From Bacillota bacterium (GTDB lineage: Bacteria; Bacillota; Sulfobacillia; Fermentithermobacillales; Fermentithermobacillaceae): a DNA stretch of 64,000 nt. The notes under the pieces were generated by a model. It did no database searches. It worked only from the letters and a program-made list of their open reading frames with translations, and was not told where the DNA came from. Positions within the stretch are counted from its first letter, which is position 1. Each line of letters opens with the position of its first letter. This document shows positions 34,723 to 44,241 of the stretch, piece after piece. The DNA is taken from contig DUVI01000042.1 in the NCBI GenBank assembly GCA_012841065.1, positions 1-64,000 of the forward strand. The letters run 5' to 3'. The translations under genes and the position numbers were made by a program.

Positions 34723-35769
34723 TCAAGCACTCCTGCCGGCCACGGCGGTTCGAAGAAATCTAAGCAACACGCGGAAGAGCCCGGCCAGGGGCACAGCGAG
34801 GAAAACCCCCCAGAAGCCAAGCAGCTCGCCGCCTGCAAAGATGGCAAATATGACCCATAGAGGATGGAGCCCTATCCGCTCGCCGGTTACTCTGGGGACC
34901 AGGACACTCGAATCAAACCATTGGATGAGGCCTACCAAAGCCAGAGCCCACAACCCTGTCACAGGCGAGTTCAGAAATGCCACTACAAGTATGGGTATGC
35001 TGCCGATGGCAGGTCCGAAATACGGTATGAACTCCCCGAGCCCGCTTATAACCCCCAAGACCGCCCCGTACTTGAGCCTGAGCAGTATCGACGCGGTCCA
35101 AACCATCATGGTCACAAACAAGGCAACCAGCGATTGTCCCCTGATGAATCCTGCAAACACCCTGTCTATGTCTCTCACCAGGTCCATGTAATGAAGCGGA
35201 TAGCCTGACATCCTAATGACAGCTTGGTGCCTCCATTTGTTTATATCCCTGAGAATGTAATATGCGATTACCGGCGCAAGCAGGACGTATGGGACAAAAC
35301 TTGCTGACGACAAGATCGCCTGGACTAACCCCTCACCTGCGCTCACAAGCTGGGTTTCCAACCGGGCAAGGGCATTGGCAACTCCTTGCACAAACCCTTC
35401 AGGCACGTTGTACTGTCTGCCCAGTTCATAGCCCCTTGTAGAAAGCTGTTGTATCGCCTCAATGTACTTGGGGATCTCCGTTGAAATCTCCCTGAGATCG
35501 TTGAAGAAACGGGGGACGAAATATACCCCCAGCAGCAGGGCGACAGTGAAGATGATAAGGTACACTGAAGCTATCGCTCCGGTCCTTGACATACCGCGGC
35601 GGTGGAGAAACCCCACCGGCGGTTCAAGCATGTAGCTCAAGAAAGCGGCCAAAATAAAGGGAATCAGTACCTTGCGCAACAAAACGAGCACAAGTACTGA
35701 GGCAATGACAAGTCCCCAATAGATTATGTGTCTGCGCCTACTGTAGTCCGCCTGAGAACCTTCCTGCAA
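34723..35769 (-). CDS. AI-2E family transporter
   Basis: A 348-residue polytopic membrane protein of the AI-2E (PerM/TqsA/YtvI) family, with helices grouped at both ends and a soluble middle loop, and the motifs EPPVGFLHRRGMSR, GLGEFIPYFGPAIGSIP and QWFDSSVLVPRVTGERIGLHPLWV. Substrates in the family range from autoinducer 2 to Na+/H+; none can be assigned here. The TTG start at 35769 overlaps the upstream small gene by 32 bp. Confidence 0.9.
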   Translation of the reverse strand: MQEGSQADYSRRRHIIYWGLVIASVLVLVLLRKVLIPFILAAFLSYMLEPPVGFLHRRGMSRTGAIASVYLIIFTVALLLGVYFVPRFFNDLREISTEIPKYIEAIQQLSTRGYELGRQYNVPEGFVQGVANALARLETQLVSAGEGLVQAILSSASFVPYVLLAPVIAYYILRDINKWRHQAVIRMSGYPLHYMDLVRDIDRVFAGFIRGQSLVALFVTMMVWTASILLRLKYGAVLGVISGLGEFIPYFGPAIGSIPILVVAFLNSPVTGLWALALVGLIQWFDSSVLVPRVTGERIGLHPLWVIFAIFAGGELLGFWGVFLAVPLAGLFRVLLRFLRTAVAGRSA

Positions 35770-35941
35770 TATGTCCGATACTGCCCTGTGCCCTCCTCCA
35801 CGCTCTCCTCGCCCTTCGTTCCATTGCCATCCTGGTCCGTTCTGAAGGAGTCATTGGCTCTTTTGTCATAACCATAAAGCCCAGGACTACCCCTGCGATG
35901 GCACCCAGTGCCACTCCGTCCCAAAACGTCCTTTGTTTCAT
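35738..35941 (-). CDS. YtxH-like small membrane protein
   Basis: A 67-residue protein with one hydrophobic segment near the N terminus (residues about 9-26, GVALGAIAGVVLGFMVM) followed by a basic helical region rich in Arg, as in YtxH-type general stress proteins. ATG 35941 is preferred, with AGGAG somewhat far (12 nt) upstream; a TTG at 35953 is possible. Its end overlaps the AI-2E gene. Confidence 0.6.
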   Translation of the reverse strand: MKQRTFWDGVALGAIAGVVLGFMVMTKEPMTPSERTRMAMERRARRAWRRAQGSIGHIAGRFSGGLQ

Positions 35942-36024
35942 GCGCGAATACAACTCCTTTTTCCCTGTGAGTACTCCTAATCCAAATGCCCACTTTACTG
36001 CCTTAAGTCATAGCCGCTTGAAGT

Positions 36025-36255
36025 TCACTCAGGTTCACGCCGCAATCCTGTGCCTGGCTGGGATTGATTAGTCGGCGCTGAACCGGGCAGAGTCCCGCCC
36101 TCGAGAGTTTCAGGAATGGCAATGCCGTTGGGTTCCAGCCTGTACATCCTGATCCCCTTGTCTGTAGGCTCAAACTCGATGCTACAATCCCAGCAGTAGT
36201 ATTGGCCTTGCCCAATCCTTCCTGTAGATCTGCTCTTGCACTTTGGGCAGTTCAT
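36025..36255 (-). CDS. Small zinc-ribbon protein
   Basis: A 76-residue protein with two CxxC pairs (C3/C6 and C21/C24) forming a zinc ribbon, followed by a strand segment RMYRLEPNGIAIPE and a polar tail. AGGGGGC lies upstream of ATG 36255. Function unknown; it sits between rarA and the YtxH-like/AI-2E genes on the same strand. Such proteins often act as accessory factors, but no role can be assigned. Confidence 0.75.
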   Translation of the reverse strand: MNCPKCKSRSTGRIGQGQYYCWDCSIEFEPTDKGIRMYRLEPNGIAIPETLEGGTLPGSAPTNQSQPGTGLRREPE

Positions 36256-36437
36256 ACAGACGCCCCCTGGTCGATCGAACTAAATCAGTGTTTGGTCTGA
36301 CAGTCCCGTCACAGAAATTCTGCCCAGACACAATGGCGATTATCCATGAACAAGACAGCGCGTGCGGGACATATACGGGAGTCTATTGGTTCATAGGAGT
36401 TGTCATGCAAGTGTCAGGAGCCGGAAACCCTGCGGCA

Positions 36438-37922
36438 TCAAGACTTGTTTTTCCTGCCGGAGCGCCCAGGGTCTATGTCGTTCTCAGCAGGCTCGTAGTA
36501 TTTGCTTCCCTTGAGTTGTGGAGGAAGGTATTGCTGTTCAGCATAGTGGCCGGGATAATCGTGGGGATAAAGGTAGCCGTCACCATGGCCAAGCTGCCTG
36601 GCTCCCCGGTAACCCGTCCCCCGCAGGTGCAAAGGCACAGGGTAAGCAGGTTTTTCCTTAACATCTTCCAGCGCCTTGTCTATGGCAAGATATGCTGAGT
36701 TTGATTTGGGCGCCAGGGCCACATACACAGTTGCCTGGGCCAGGGGTATCCTCGCTTCGGGCATCCCAAGGTGTTCCGCGGCCCTGAAAGCTGCTTCCGC
36801 CAGCACGAGGGCCATGGGATCTGCCATGCCTACATCTTCAGACGCGCATATCACAAGCCGCCTGGCGATATACCTCGGGTCTTCCCCGGAATGAATCATG
36901 CGGGCAAGCCAGTAGAGAGCCGCATCGGGGTCACTCCCCCTCATGCTTTTGATGTAGGCGGATATTATGTCGTAATGCCAATCCCCCGCCTTATCGTACA
37001 ACCCCACCGGGCTCTGGGTCAGCTCAATGAGTTTATCGAGGGACAGCACCCTCTTGCCGTCTGCCTCATCTCCGGCATAATACAGGGCCTCAAGCACATT
37101 AAGGGCTGTGCGGGCATCTCCGTTAGAATATGCAACGATGTGGTCCAGCACCCCGTCTTCTATTGTCAGCATCGATGCGGCCCAACCCGGATCGCCCTGG
37201 TCATCACAACCCCCGGCTTCTTCCCCGGCAGCGACTTCACTCTTGTCGGTCCCTGCCAAAAGCCCCCTGTCCGGATCATTTACCGCTCTTTCCAGCAAAG
37301 CGCGGATGTGTTCCGGGGAAAGATGCTCAAACCTGAATATCCTCATCCTGGACAGCAGCGCAGAATTGACGGAGAAATAGGGGTTTTCGGTGGTAGCGCC
37401 GATAAGTATAACGGTGCCGTTTTCCACATAAGGCAATAGCACATCTTGCTGGGCTTTGGAAAAACGGTGGATCTCATCCAAGAACAGAATGGTCTTCCTC
37501 CCGACCTTCCTTGCCTGGAGCGCAAAATCCACTACCTTGCGGACATCCTGCACGCCTGAAGATACTGCCGACAGTTCCCTGAAGTAAGAGCGGGTCTTTG
37601 ACGCAATCAGCCGTGCCAAGGCGGTCTTGCCGGTGCCGGGAGGCCCCCAGAATATCATGGATATTAGCTTATCCTCTTCCACCATGCGCCTGAGGGGTTT
37701 GCCGGGCCCCATTATTTCCTCCTGGCCCAGGTACTCGTCAAAGTCCAAAGGCGTCATCCTCAGCGCCAGAGGGGCACCCGGAGGCACGTGGTTTATGCCA
37801 CCTGGTTCTGCCCACGTGCCATGCCCAGGCCGGCCGGTGCGCCTTTGCTTAGAAGGCTCTTGTCCGGCTGCCCCCGGCTTTGAATCACCAGGCTGATTGT
37901 CCCATAGCCCTTTTTGGCTCAT
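36438..37922 (-). CDS. rarA: Replication-associated recombination protein RarA (MgsA)
   Basis: A 494-residue AAA+ ATPase of the RarA/MgsA/WRNIP1 family, acting at stalled forks. Walker A is GPPGTGKTA, Walker [10 protein letters not shown], sensor 1 ATTENP, and the C-terminal signature EDVGMADP with the closing [13 protein letters not shown]. Two deviations are a Gly/Pro-rich 45-residue N-terminal leader and a roughly 25-residue acidic insertion around [15 protein letters not shown]. Its ATG overlaps the threonine aldolase stop by 4 bp (ATGA). Confidence 0.95.
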   Translation of the reverse strand: MSQKGLWDNQPGDSKPGAAGQEPSKQRRTGRPGHGTWAEPGGINHVPPGAPLALRMTPLDFDEYLGQEEIMGPGKPLRRMVEEDKLISMIFWGPPGTGKTALARLIASKTRSYFRELSAVSSGVQDVRKVVDFALQARKVGRKTILFLDEIHRFSKAQQDVLLPYVENGTVILIGATTENPYFSVNSALLSRMRIFRFEHLSPEHIRALLERAVNDPDRGLLAGTDKSEVAAGEEAGGCDDQGDPGWAASMLTIEDGVLDHIVAYSNGDARTALNVLEALYYAGDEADGKRVLSLDKLIELTQSPVGLYDKAGDWHYDIISAYIKSMRGSDPDAALYWLARMIHSGEDPRYIARRLVICASEDVGMADPMALVLAEAAFRAAEHLGMPEARIPLAQATVYVALAPKSNSAYLAIDKALEDVKEKPAYPVPLHLRGTGYRGARQLGHGDGYLYPHDYPGHYAEQQYLPPQLKGSKYYEPAENDIDPGRSGRKNKS

Positions 37923-38956
37923 GCACTTAACGCTTCCTTTACGCGCCTGATTGCCTCGTCCATATCGTCAAAATCCACGTCGTTGTGGGTAACCATTCTA
38001 ACCTTGTACTGGGTAGAAGAGTTGAACAGCACTCCATAGCGTTTCATAAGGGCTGAAAACTCAGAAGCGTCCATCCCCGTGCCTCTGGTTTCCACCATAA
38101 CCATGTTGCTCTGGACGGTGGCCATGTCAATGTCCAGTCCTGGGATTTCTGCCAAACCCTTGGCAAGTTTCTGGGCTTTGTCGTGGTCTTCAGCAAGGCG
38201 CTTGGTCATCTTCTCCAAGGCAACTATACCTGCCGCAGCCAAGACGCCCGCTTGCCTCATTCCGCCTCCAAGGATCTTCCTGGCCTTACGGGCTTTGTCG
38301 ATGAAATCTTCCGGCCCTGCAACCAAAGAGCCTACAGGTGCACATAGTCCCTTGGACAGGCAAAACTGAACCGAATCTGTATATTGTGTGATCTGTCTTA
38401 CGTCCACTCCAAGGGCAGCCGCAGCGTTGAACACCCTGGCACCGTCAAGATGAACTGCAAGTCCTTGCTCTTTCGCCGGCCCGTATATGGCTTTCATGTT
38501 TTCAAGGGGGACTACACACCCGCCGGACCTGTTGTGGGTGTTCTCCAGGCATATCAAAGACGTACGTGGACAATGGAGATCGTTTGGCCTGATAGCTGCT
38601 TTAACATCCTCTGGATCCATCGCGCCACGGGTGCCTGGGACAGTCCTTACCTGAACCCCTGAAAGCACCGCAGGCCCGCCTGCCTCATACATGAAAATAT
38701 GGGCATTGGATTCCACGATAATCTCATCGCCGCGGTTGGTCCACGCCATGATGGATACCTGGTTACCCATGGTGCCTGTGGGCACAAACAGCGCTGCTTC
38801 CTTGCTTACCATTTCGGCGCCTAAAGCTTCAAGCCGGTTTATGGTGGGATCCTCGCCGTAAACGTCATCACCCACTTCTGCCCTGGCCATGGCTTCACGC
38901 ATCTCAGGAGTCGGATGTGTCACAGTGTCAGAACGCAAGTCTATGATTTTCTTCAA
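37919..38956 (-). CDS. ltaE: Low-specificity L-threonine aldolase
   Basis: A 345-residue PLP enzyme that splits L-threonine (and allo-threonine) to glycine and acetaldehyde. The start [30 protein letters not shown] and the PLP lysine in FCLSKGL (with HLDGAR upstream) are typical. TTG 38956 has GGAGGGG at good distance. It overlaps rarA by 4 bp, so both are in one transcript though functionally unrelated. Confidence 0.95.
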   Translation of the reverse strand: MKKIIDLRSDTVTHPTPEMREAMARAEVGDDVYGEDPTINRLEALGAEMVSKEAALFVPTGTMGNQVSIMAWTNRGDEIIVESNAHIFMYEAGGPAVLSGVQVRTVPGTRGAMDPEDVKAAIRPNDLHCPRTSLICLENTHNRSGGCVVPLENMKAIYGPAKEQGLAVHLDGARVFNAAAALGVDVRQITQYTDSVQFCLSKGLCAPVGSLVAGPEDFIDKARKARKILGGGMRQAGVLAAAGIVALEKMTKRLAEDHDKAQKLAKGLAEIPGLDIDMATVQSNMVMVETRGTGMDASEFSALMKRYGVLFNSSTQYKVRMVTHNDVDFDDMDEAIRRVKEALSA

Positions 38957-39027
38957 CTAGGCCCCTCCGTTCAGTGTTGTCCAAGAGTTCTTAAACCACA
39001 ATTCCGGCGCAACATCGCCTGTAACCG

Positions 39028-39399
39028 CTAATCTGCAAGCCCCGCTCTTTGTGCCACCCTGTGCACCCACTTCAAGAATTCCTCTTCAGTGCGCCCGGTG
39101 AATCTTTCAATGGCGTTGGTGCCGCTAAAGCCAATTACCGTCGGCAAAGTCATGACTGCGAACTTCTGAGCCAATTCGCTTTCCTCATCTACGTTCACTT
39201 GCAGGAAGTTTATCTGGCCCTGATATGCACTCGCAATGTCAGGCAATACCCGGTTAATTACGCCTGCCAGCTGCTTGCAGGGCATGCACCACGGTGCCCA
39301 GAACTTCACCACTGAAGCCCTGGAGCCCGATATTTCCTTGTCGAAAGTCTTGCCGGTTACGTCCTTCATCTGAACATGGTTCTTGTCCACTTGGTCCAT
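39028..39399 (-). CDS. Thioredoxin-like protein with WCMPC active site
   Basis: A 123-residue thioredoxin-fold protein. The redox motif is WCMPC (C38, C41) rather than the usual WCGPC, and the cis-proline is in TLPTVIGF. Length is slightly above standard thioredoxin. The Gly-to-Met change between the cysteines should shift the redox potential. GGAGGAAAGG precedes ATG 39399. It lies between coaE and the threonine aldolase gene on the same strand. Confidence 0.9.
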   Translation of the reverse strand: MDQVDKNHVQMKDVTGKTFDKEISGSRASVVKFWAPWCMPCKQLAGVINRVLPDIASAYQGQINFLQVNVDEESELAQKFAVMTLPTVIGFSGTNAIERFTGRTEEEFLKWVHRVAQRAGLAD

Positions 39400-39452
39400 A
39401 CACCTTTCCTCCCGGTTATTCCAGTTGTGTTTTCAAAATCCCACATTCGAGC

Positions 39453-40100
39453 TTATCTCTCTAATCTCCTGTTCAGCTCATGCCACAGGCTGCTCACTAT
39501 TCTCTGGGTGTGCTCAATGCTGCCGGAGTTATCGATCACAACATCAGCACAGGCTGTCTTTTCTTCCAAAGGCATCTGGGATCTGATCCTGCTTAGAGCC
39601 TCTTCCCTGGAATAGCCGTCCCGTTCTCTGAGCCGCTTGATCTGAAGCTCCAAATCCACTGCCACAACCCATATTTCGTCGCAGATCCGGTCGATGCCGG
39701 CTTCAAACAAGAGAGGTACATCCAACACAACACACGCCCGTGCACCGCGCCCGGCGAAACACCGGTCTAAACCATCCAGCATATTGTGTGTTTCCTCGAT
39801 CACAAGGGGATGTACAATCGAATTGAGGGCAGAAAGAGCTTCCCTGTCACCAAACACTATCCGGCCCAACGCCTTGCGGTCAAGCGCCCCTTCAGGGGTA
39901 ACTACTTCACCGCCAAACCTTTCCACCACTTTCAAGTACCCCGGCGTACCGGGCATAGTCACCTGGTGGGCTACTTTGTCTGCATCGATCACATAAGCAC
40001 CCAGCCGCCTGAGGTGACGGGACACAGTGCTCTTACCTGTGGCGATACCTCCGGTGAGCCCAAGCACATATAAGTGATGCCACCTGTTGGATTTACACAT
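39453..40100 (-). CDS. coaE: Dephospho-CoA kinase
   Basis: A 215-residue CoaE, catalysing the last step of coenzyme A synthesis. The P-loop GLTGGIATGKST, the DADKVAHQV substrate motif and DVPLLFEAG are present. ATG 40100 is chosen, overlapping the polA stop by 8 bp; an in-frame start at 40124 would extend further into polA. The polA-coaE order is common in Bacillota (polA-mutM-coaE), here without mutM. Confidence 0.95.
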   Translation of the reverse strand: MCKSNRWHHLYVLGLTGGIATGKSTVSRHLRRLGAYVIDADKVAHQVTMPGTPGYLKVVERFGGEVVTPEGALDRKALGRIVFGDREALSALNSIVHPLVIEETHNMLDGLDRCFAGRGARACVVLDVPLLFEAGIDRICDEIWVVAVDLELQIKRLRERDGYSREEALSRIRSQMPLEEKTACADVVIDNSGSIEHTQRIVSSLWHELNRRLER

Positions 40101-42795
40101 CGGCCCAGCTTGCTCCGACATCAATATCGACTTTCAAAGGCACTTTGAGTTCCATGACTCCTTCCATCTCCTCTTTAACCATCTGCATCATGTAGTCCTG
40201 CTCTTCGGGGACGGTTTCAAATATCAGTTCGTCGTGCACCTGGAGGATAATCCTGGAACGGAGCCCTTCTTTCACGATCCTCCTGTACAGGCGGACCATA
40301 GCAAGTTTGATCAGGTCGGCAGCGCTTCCCTGAATCGGGGTATTTATGGCAGTCCTCTCGGCGAACCCCCGCCTCACTCTGTTCCTTGAGTTGATTTCAG
40401 GTATCGGCCTCCTCCTGCCGAGTATGGTGGTTACGTAACCGGTCCGCCTCGCCTGAACCACCATATCATCCATATATTGCTTTACCAAGGGGTACCTGCG
40501 GAAGTAGGCCTCAATGAATTGCCTGGCCTCCTCGCGTGAAACACCTGTATTCCTGGCCAACCCGAAGTCAGATATGCCGTAAATCACCCCGAAGTTGACT
40601 GCCTTGGCTTTTTCCCTGAGGTCAGGCGTAACCTTATCCATCGGGACTCCGAACATCTCTGACGCAGTTGCCTTGTGGATGTCGTGATCCCGCCTGAATG
40701 CTTCTATCATGGAATCATCACCTGACATATGTGCCATTACCCGGAGTTCAATCTGAGAGTAGTCAGATGCCAAAAACAGCTTGCCCGGCGCAGGTACGAA
40801 GATCTCCCTGATCGCCTTACCTGATTCGGTCCTCACAGGTATGTTCTGCAAGTTGGGCTCAGAGCTTGAAAGCCTGCCTGTGGCGGTGACAGTCTGGTGA
40901 AACGTTGAATGGATGCGGCCTGTAATCGGATTGACCACGCTTTCCAGTATGTCAAGGTAGGTAGATTTCAACTTCGCGTAATGCCGATGGTCGAGAATCT
41001 TTTCAGGAAGCGGGTGAATTGCACTCAGGGTCATGAGCACCTCAGCATCGGTGGAATACCCGGTCTTGGTCTTCTTCACCGGAAGCAGGTTGAGTTTGTC
41101 AAAAAGGATGTAGCTTAGCTGCTTGGGCGAACTAAGGTTGAACTCTTGTCCGGCAGTTTCATATATCTCCCGCTCCAGGGCAGCTAATTTGCGGGCAAAC
41201 TCTTCCCTAAGCTCCTGGCCTTTGGAGAGATCTATCCCTATTCCCAAAGCTTCCATAGCAGCCAGCACTTCAATCATGGGAAACTCTACGTCACTGGCTA
41301 ATGTCCAAAGCCCGTTTGTCTCCAGGTCTGATTTCATCTTGTCAGCCAGTTTGAAGGCAAAGAAGGAGCCTAGAGCCAGGTGCGCCATGTGGCTTTTTTG
41401 GGCGTCAGCACCGGTCCTCTGGTCCCTTGGCAAACTCTCAATGCTCTGGGGCATGTCCTCGCCCAAGTAGTTGTTGGCCAAACCCTCCAGTTTGTAAGTG
41501 GTGCGGGTGGGATCGAGCAAGTATGCCGCCACCATGACGTCAAACCCGAACCCTTTGAGGGCGATGCCCTTATGGAAACCCAGTGTGTAAAGCCACTTGA
41601 CATCGAAACCGGACTTCTTGATCTGGGAGTCTTGCAGCACAGGGCCGAGGTATTTCCACATTATGTCCTGGTAAGAGTCTGGATCGGCAAGTTCTCCCCG
41701 GCGGAAATCGATTAGATAAGCCTGGCCGCCTGAGGAAACCCCAAAGACTTGCGGCCACAGGAAATCGCGGCTCACCTGGCTGTCAATATCGCTCATCCCT
41801 GCGTAAACCGACATATACTCTGATTCAGCTATCCGGCCTGCAAGCGCCTTAAGTTTGTCTTCTGAATCTATGACTTCATATGCATCAGGCCGGCTGACTT
41901 CAGCCGGGATTTGAGCGCTCCCTTCTCCAAACCTGTCGAGCCTTCTCAGCAAACTCTGAAACTCCATATTGTTGAAATAATCCCGGGCTTTTTCCACGTC
42001 AGGCCCATCCCACCTTGCGTCTTCCACATCAACGTGGCACGGGGCGCCGCAAGCGATGGTCGCCAGCCGCTTGGAGAGGAAGGCTATTTGCTGTTGGTCC
42101 TTGAGCAGTTTTTGAACCCTGGACGGGGAAACCTGGTCAATATTGGCGTAAATTTGCTCTATGTCGCGGTATTGGTTAAGCAGTTTGGTTGCGGTCTTGA
42201 CCCCTACCCCTTTCACACCTGGGATATTGTCAGACTGGTCGCCGGCAAGCCCCTTGAAATCGGGAATCTGTTCGGGCCAGACCCCCATATCTTGCTTGAC
42301 GGCCTCACGGTCATATTGCCTGTGCTGGCTAATCCCCCTGACAAAAAGAATGGCTTCTCGCCCTTCGCCGACCAGCTGCAGGCAATCCTTGTCCCCTGAA
42401 AGAATAAGCACGTCAAAACCCTCAGCACTGTACTTGCAGGCCAGAGTACCTATGATATCGTCGGCCTCAAAACCCGGAAGTTCCACGAAGGCCATGTCAA
42501 GTGCGGAAAGAGCGTCTTTGAGCATAGGTATCTGCACCTTGAATTCATCCGGACTTGGCGCCCGGGTGGCCTTGTAATCTTCGAATTCAACATGCCTGAA
42601 TGTGGGCGATGGATGGTCAAACGCACAAATGATATATTCCGGTTGCCTCTCGTCAATCAGACGGAAGAGCATCGTGAGGAATCCGTACACGGCATTTGTC
42701 GGAACACCTTTGCTTGTAGAAAGCGGGGGAAGTGCGTAAAACGCCCGGTTCGCCAGAGAATTGGCATCTACCAGCAGAAGTCGTCTACCGGCCAT
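40093..42795 (-). CDS. polA: DNA polymerase I
   Basis: A 900-residue Pol I. Residues about 1-290 form the 5'-nuclease (ADDIIGTLA, SGDKDCLQLV, GDQSDNIPGVKGVG). Residues about 310-480 have the 3'-5' exonuclease fold, but the first motif reads VYAGMSD where the D-x-E pair is expected and the last exonuclease aspartate is not visible, so proofreading should be lost, as in Bacillus Pol I. Residues about 500-900 are the polymerase (DYSQIELRVMAH, KAVNFGVIYG, QVHDELIFE). GGGGGTGA precedes ATG 42795. Confidence 0.97.
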   Translation of the reverse strand: MAGRRLLLVDANSLANRAFYALPPLSTSKGVPTNAVYGFLTMLFRLIDERQPEYIICAFDHPSPTFRHVEFEDYKATRAPSPDEFKVQIPMLKDALSALDMAFVELPGFEADDIIGTLACKYSAEGFDVLILSGDKDCLQLVGEGREAILFVRGISQHRQYDREAVKQDMGVWPEQIPDFKGLAGDQSDNIPGVKGVGVKTATKLLNQYRDIEQIYANIDQVSPSRVQKLLKDQQQIAFLSKRLATIACGAPCHVDVEDARWDGPDVEKARDYFNNMEFQSLLRRLDRFGEGSAQIPAEVSRPDAYEVIDSEDKLKALAGRIAESEYMSVYAGMSDIDSQVSRDFLWPQVFGVSSGGQAYLIDFRRGELADPDSYQDIMWKYLGPVLQDSQIKKSGFDVKWLYTLGFHKGIALKGFGFDVMVAAYLLDPTRTTYKLEGLANNYLGEDMPQSIESLPRDQRTGADAQKSHMAHLALGSFFAFKLADKMKSDLETNGLWTLASDVEFPMIEVLAAMEALGIGIDLSKGQELREEFARKLAALEREIYETAGQEFNLSSPKQLSYILFDKLNLLPVKKTKTGYSTDAEVLMTLSAIHPLPEKILDHRHYAKLKSTYLDILESVVNPITGRIHSTFHQTVTATGRLSSSEPNLQNIPVRTESGKAIREIFVPAPGKLFLASDYSQIELRVMAHMSGDDSMIEAFRRDHDIHKATASEMFGVPMDKVTPDLREKAKAVNFGVIYGISDFGLARNTGVSREEARQFIEAYFRRYPLVKQYMDDMVVQARRTGYVTTILGRRRPIPEINSRNRVRRGFAERTAINTPIQGSAADLIKLAMVRLYRRIVKEGLRSRIILQVHDELIFETVPEEQDYMMQMVKEEMEGVMELKVPLKVDIDVGASWADV

Positions 42796-42893
42796 GTCAC
42801 TGTCACCCCCAGATAGTATTTACAGTATCAGTATATTGGTCAGCACATAGCTTGGCAATTTGAACGGTTGGGCCGGACTTGCGCCTAAAACAC

Positions 42894-42947
42894 TACAGCT
42901 TTTCGGAAAGCCTGCCTGATTCTCAGACGGATTTCCGAAAAGCTGTA
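42894..42947. repeat. 16-bp inverted repeat upstream of polA
   Basis: Two perfect 16-nt arms (42894-42909 and 42932-42947) around a 22-nt loop, between the anti-sigma/DUF4349 gene stop and the polA start. On the minus strand the stem is followed by GTGTTTTAGG, so it can act as terminator of the sigma/anti-sigma operon. Confidence 0.8.
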
Positions 42948-42981
42948 TGGATTCCAGGCTGCCGTATCAAGAACCTACGGC

Positions 42982-44241
42982 CTACCCCTGTTTGGCAATC
43001 GCCCTTCTTACCAAGAAGTATCCTGCTCCCAACACAATAATCACAGGAGATACCTTGGCGACAAAAACGGCCAGGTCTTGCCAGGCCTTCACGAAAGCCT
43101 TCCAAATATCTGTCCACGGTGACGGGGAAGATTTCCGCGAACCTTCTTCCACGATGTTCACAGACAAAAACGACATGGCAGAAGATTTCTCCAGCAGATT
43201 CTGCCTGCCTTGCAAACTCTCGATCTCAGTCCTTACCCGTGACAGCTCAGCCTCGACCTGCAGCAATTCTCCTACTGTGTTGGCATTCCCCAGGATCTGC
43301 AGGAGTCGTTGCTCTTGCTGTACCTTGTTGTTGATCCTCGCATCCAGATCCATGTACTGTTCAGTCACGTCCTGTTCCAATGTATCCGATTGGGTGACCA
43401 CGCCTAAGCCTGACATCTCGTCAATTGCGGGATCCAGATGCTCCGAAGGCACTCTGGCTGTCATGTAAAACACAGTAGATTGCTTGTTACTTTCATCCAC
43501 AGACATGGAAGAGGACTCTATATATCCCTGATAAGAACGGACAATATGAATAGCTTGCCTGGATGTGGCGTCGACTGTACCCTGGGAAACTTCCAGGGTG
43601 AGTCTTGCCCGCCTTATCAGTTTTCTTTCAAGCCCGGCAGTATCAGCACCGGTTGCAGAATACTGATCAGCTAACTCAGTGTCGCTAATTCCCCGTGATT
43701 GCGGCTGAACAGATTCAAGTTCATCGCCTGAAGGGACCTGAGCCATCTTGAAAAACTGTCCGCCTTCTTCGAAAGCAGCAGAACCCGTCGTCCCGGGCTC
43801 TTGCGGAGCCACTCCGGATTGTTCCTTCGCTGCCATAGGAGCATAATAACGTCGGGCAAAATGCAACGTGCCCGCTGACGACAGTATCATAATCACAAGG
43901 CATGCAGCCAAGGCCAGGGCAGCCGTCTTGAATCCTCCCCGGCGAAAGGAAGATAGGTTCCAACGGAACCGGCCCTTCTTGGGTGAAGTCTCTACCCCGC
44001 GCAGCGCAGGCTCAGCCGCCGGTGCGTCTGATACAGCTTCCATGATTCTGGCATGTAGCTCAGGGGGAGGCTTAACTACAGGGAGGGACTGAAGAGCAGA
44101 CTTAACCTGCCATAGTTCCTCCAATGCAGCCTGGCAATGCTCACATGTCGCCAGGTGTGCTTCCACAATGCCATGGGACTCGTGATCAAGTTCGTCGTCC
44201 AAGTACGAAGACAGAAGCCCGGAAACTTCACGGCAAGTCAC
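42982..44241 (-). CDS. Anti-sigma factor fused to DUF4349
   Basis: A 419-residue membrane protein. The N terminus is an anti-sigma zinc finger (C3, H29-x3-C33-x2-C36). A membrane helix lies at about 106-128, and the outer part has a DUF4349 domain (about 205-415: LIRRARLTLEV..., YQGYIESSSM, ARVPSEHL, long coiled coil) and a second membrane helix near the C terminus. Its start overlaps the sigma gene by 4 bp. It presumably holds the sigma factor at the membrane and senses an envelope signal through DUF4349. Confidence 0.9.
   Translation of the reverse strand: MTCREVSGLLSSYLDDELDHESHGIVEAHLATCEHCQAALEELWQVKSALQSLPVVKPPPELHARIMEAVSDAPAAEPALRGVETSPKKGRFRWNLSSFRRGGFKTAALALAACLVIMILSSAGTLHFARRYYAPMAAKEQSGVAPQEPGTTGSAAFEEGGQFFKMAQVPSGDELESVQPQSRGISDTELADQYSATGADTAGLERKLIRRARLTLEVSQGTVDATSRQAIHIVRSYQGYIESSSMSVDESNKQSTVFYMTARVPSEHLDPAIDEMSGLGVVTQSDTLEQDVTEQYMDLDARINNKVQQEQRLLQILGNANTVGELLQVEAELSRVRTEIESLQGRQNLLEKSSAMSFLSVNIVEEGSRKSSPSPWTDIWKAFVKAWQDLAVFVAKVSPVIIVLGAGYFLVRRAIAKQG

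Noticed and set aside
36256-36437. 6S RNA next to rarA
   Set aside because: 6S RNA often lies near rarA in Bacillota, but this 180-bp gap shows no long interrupted self-complementarity by eye.
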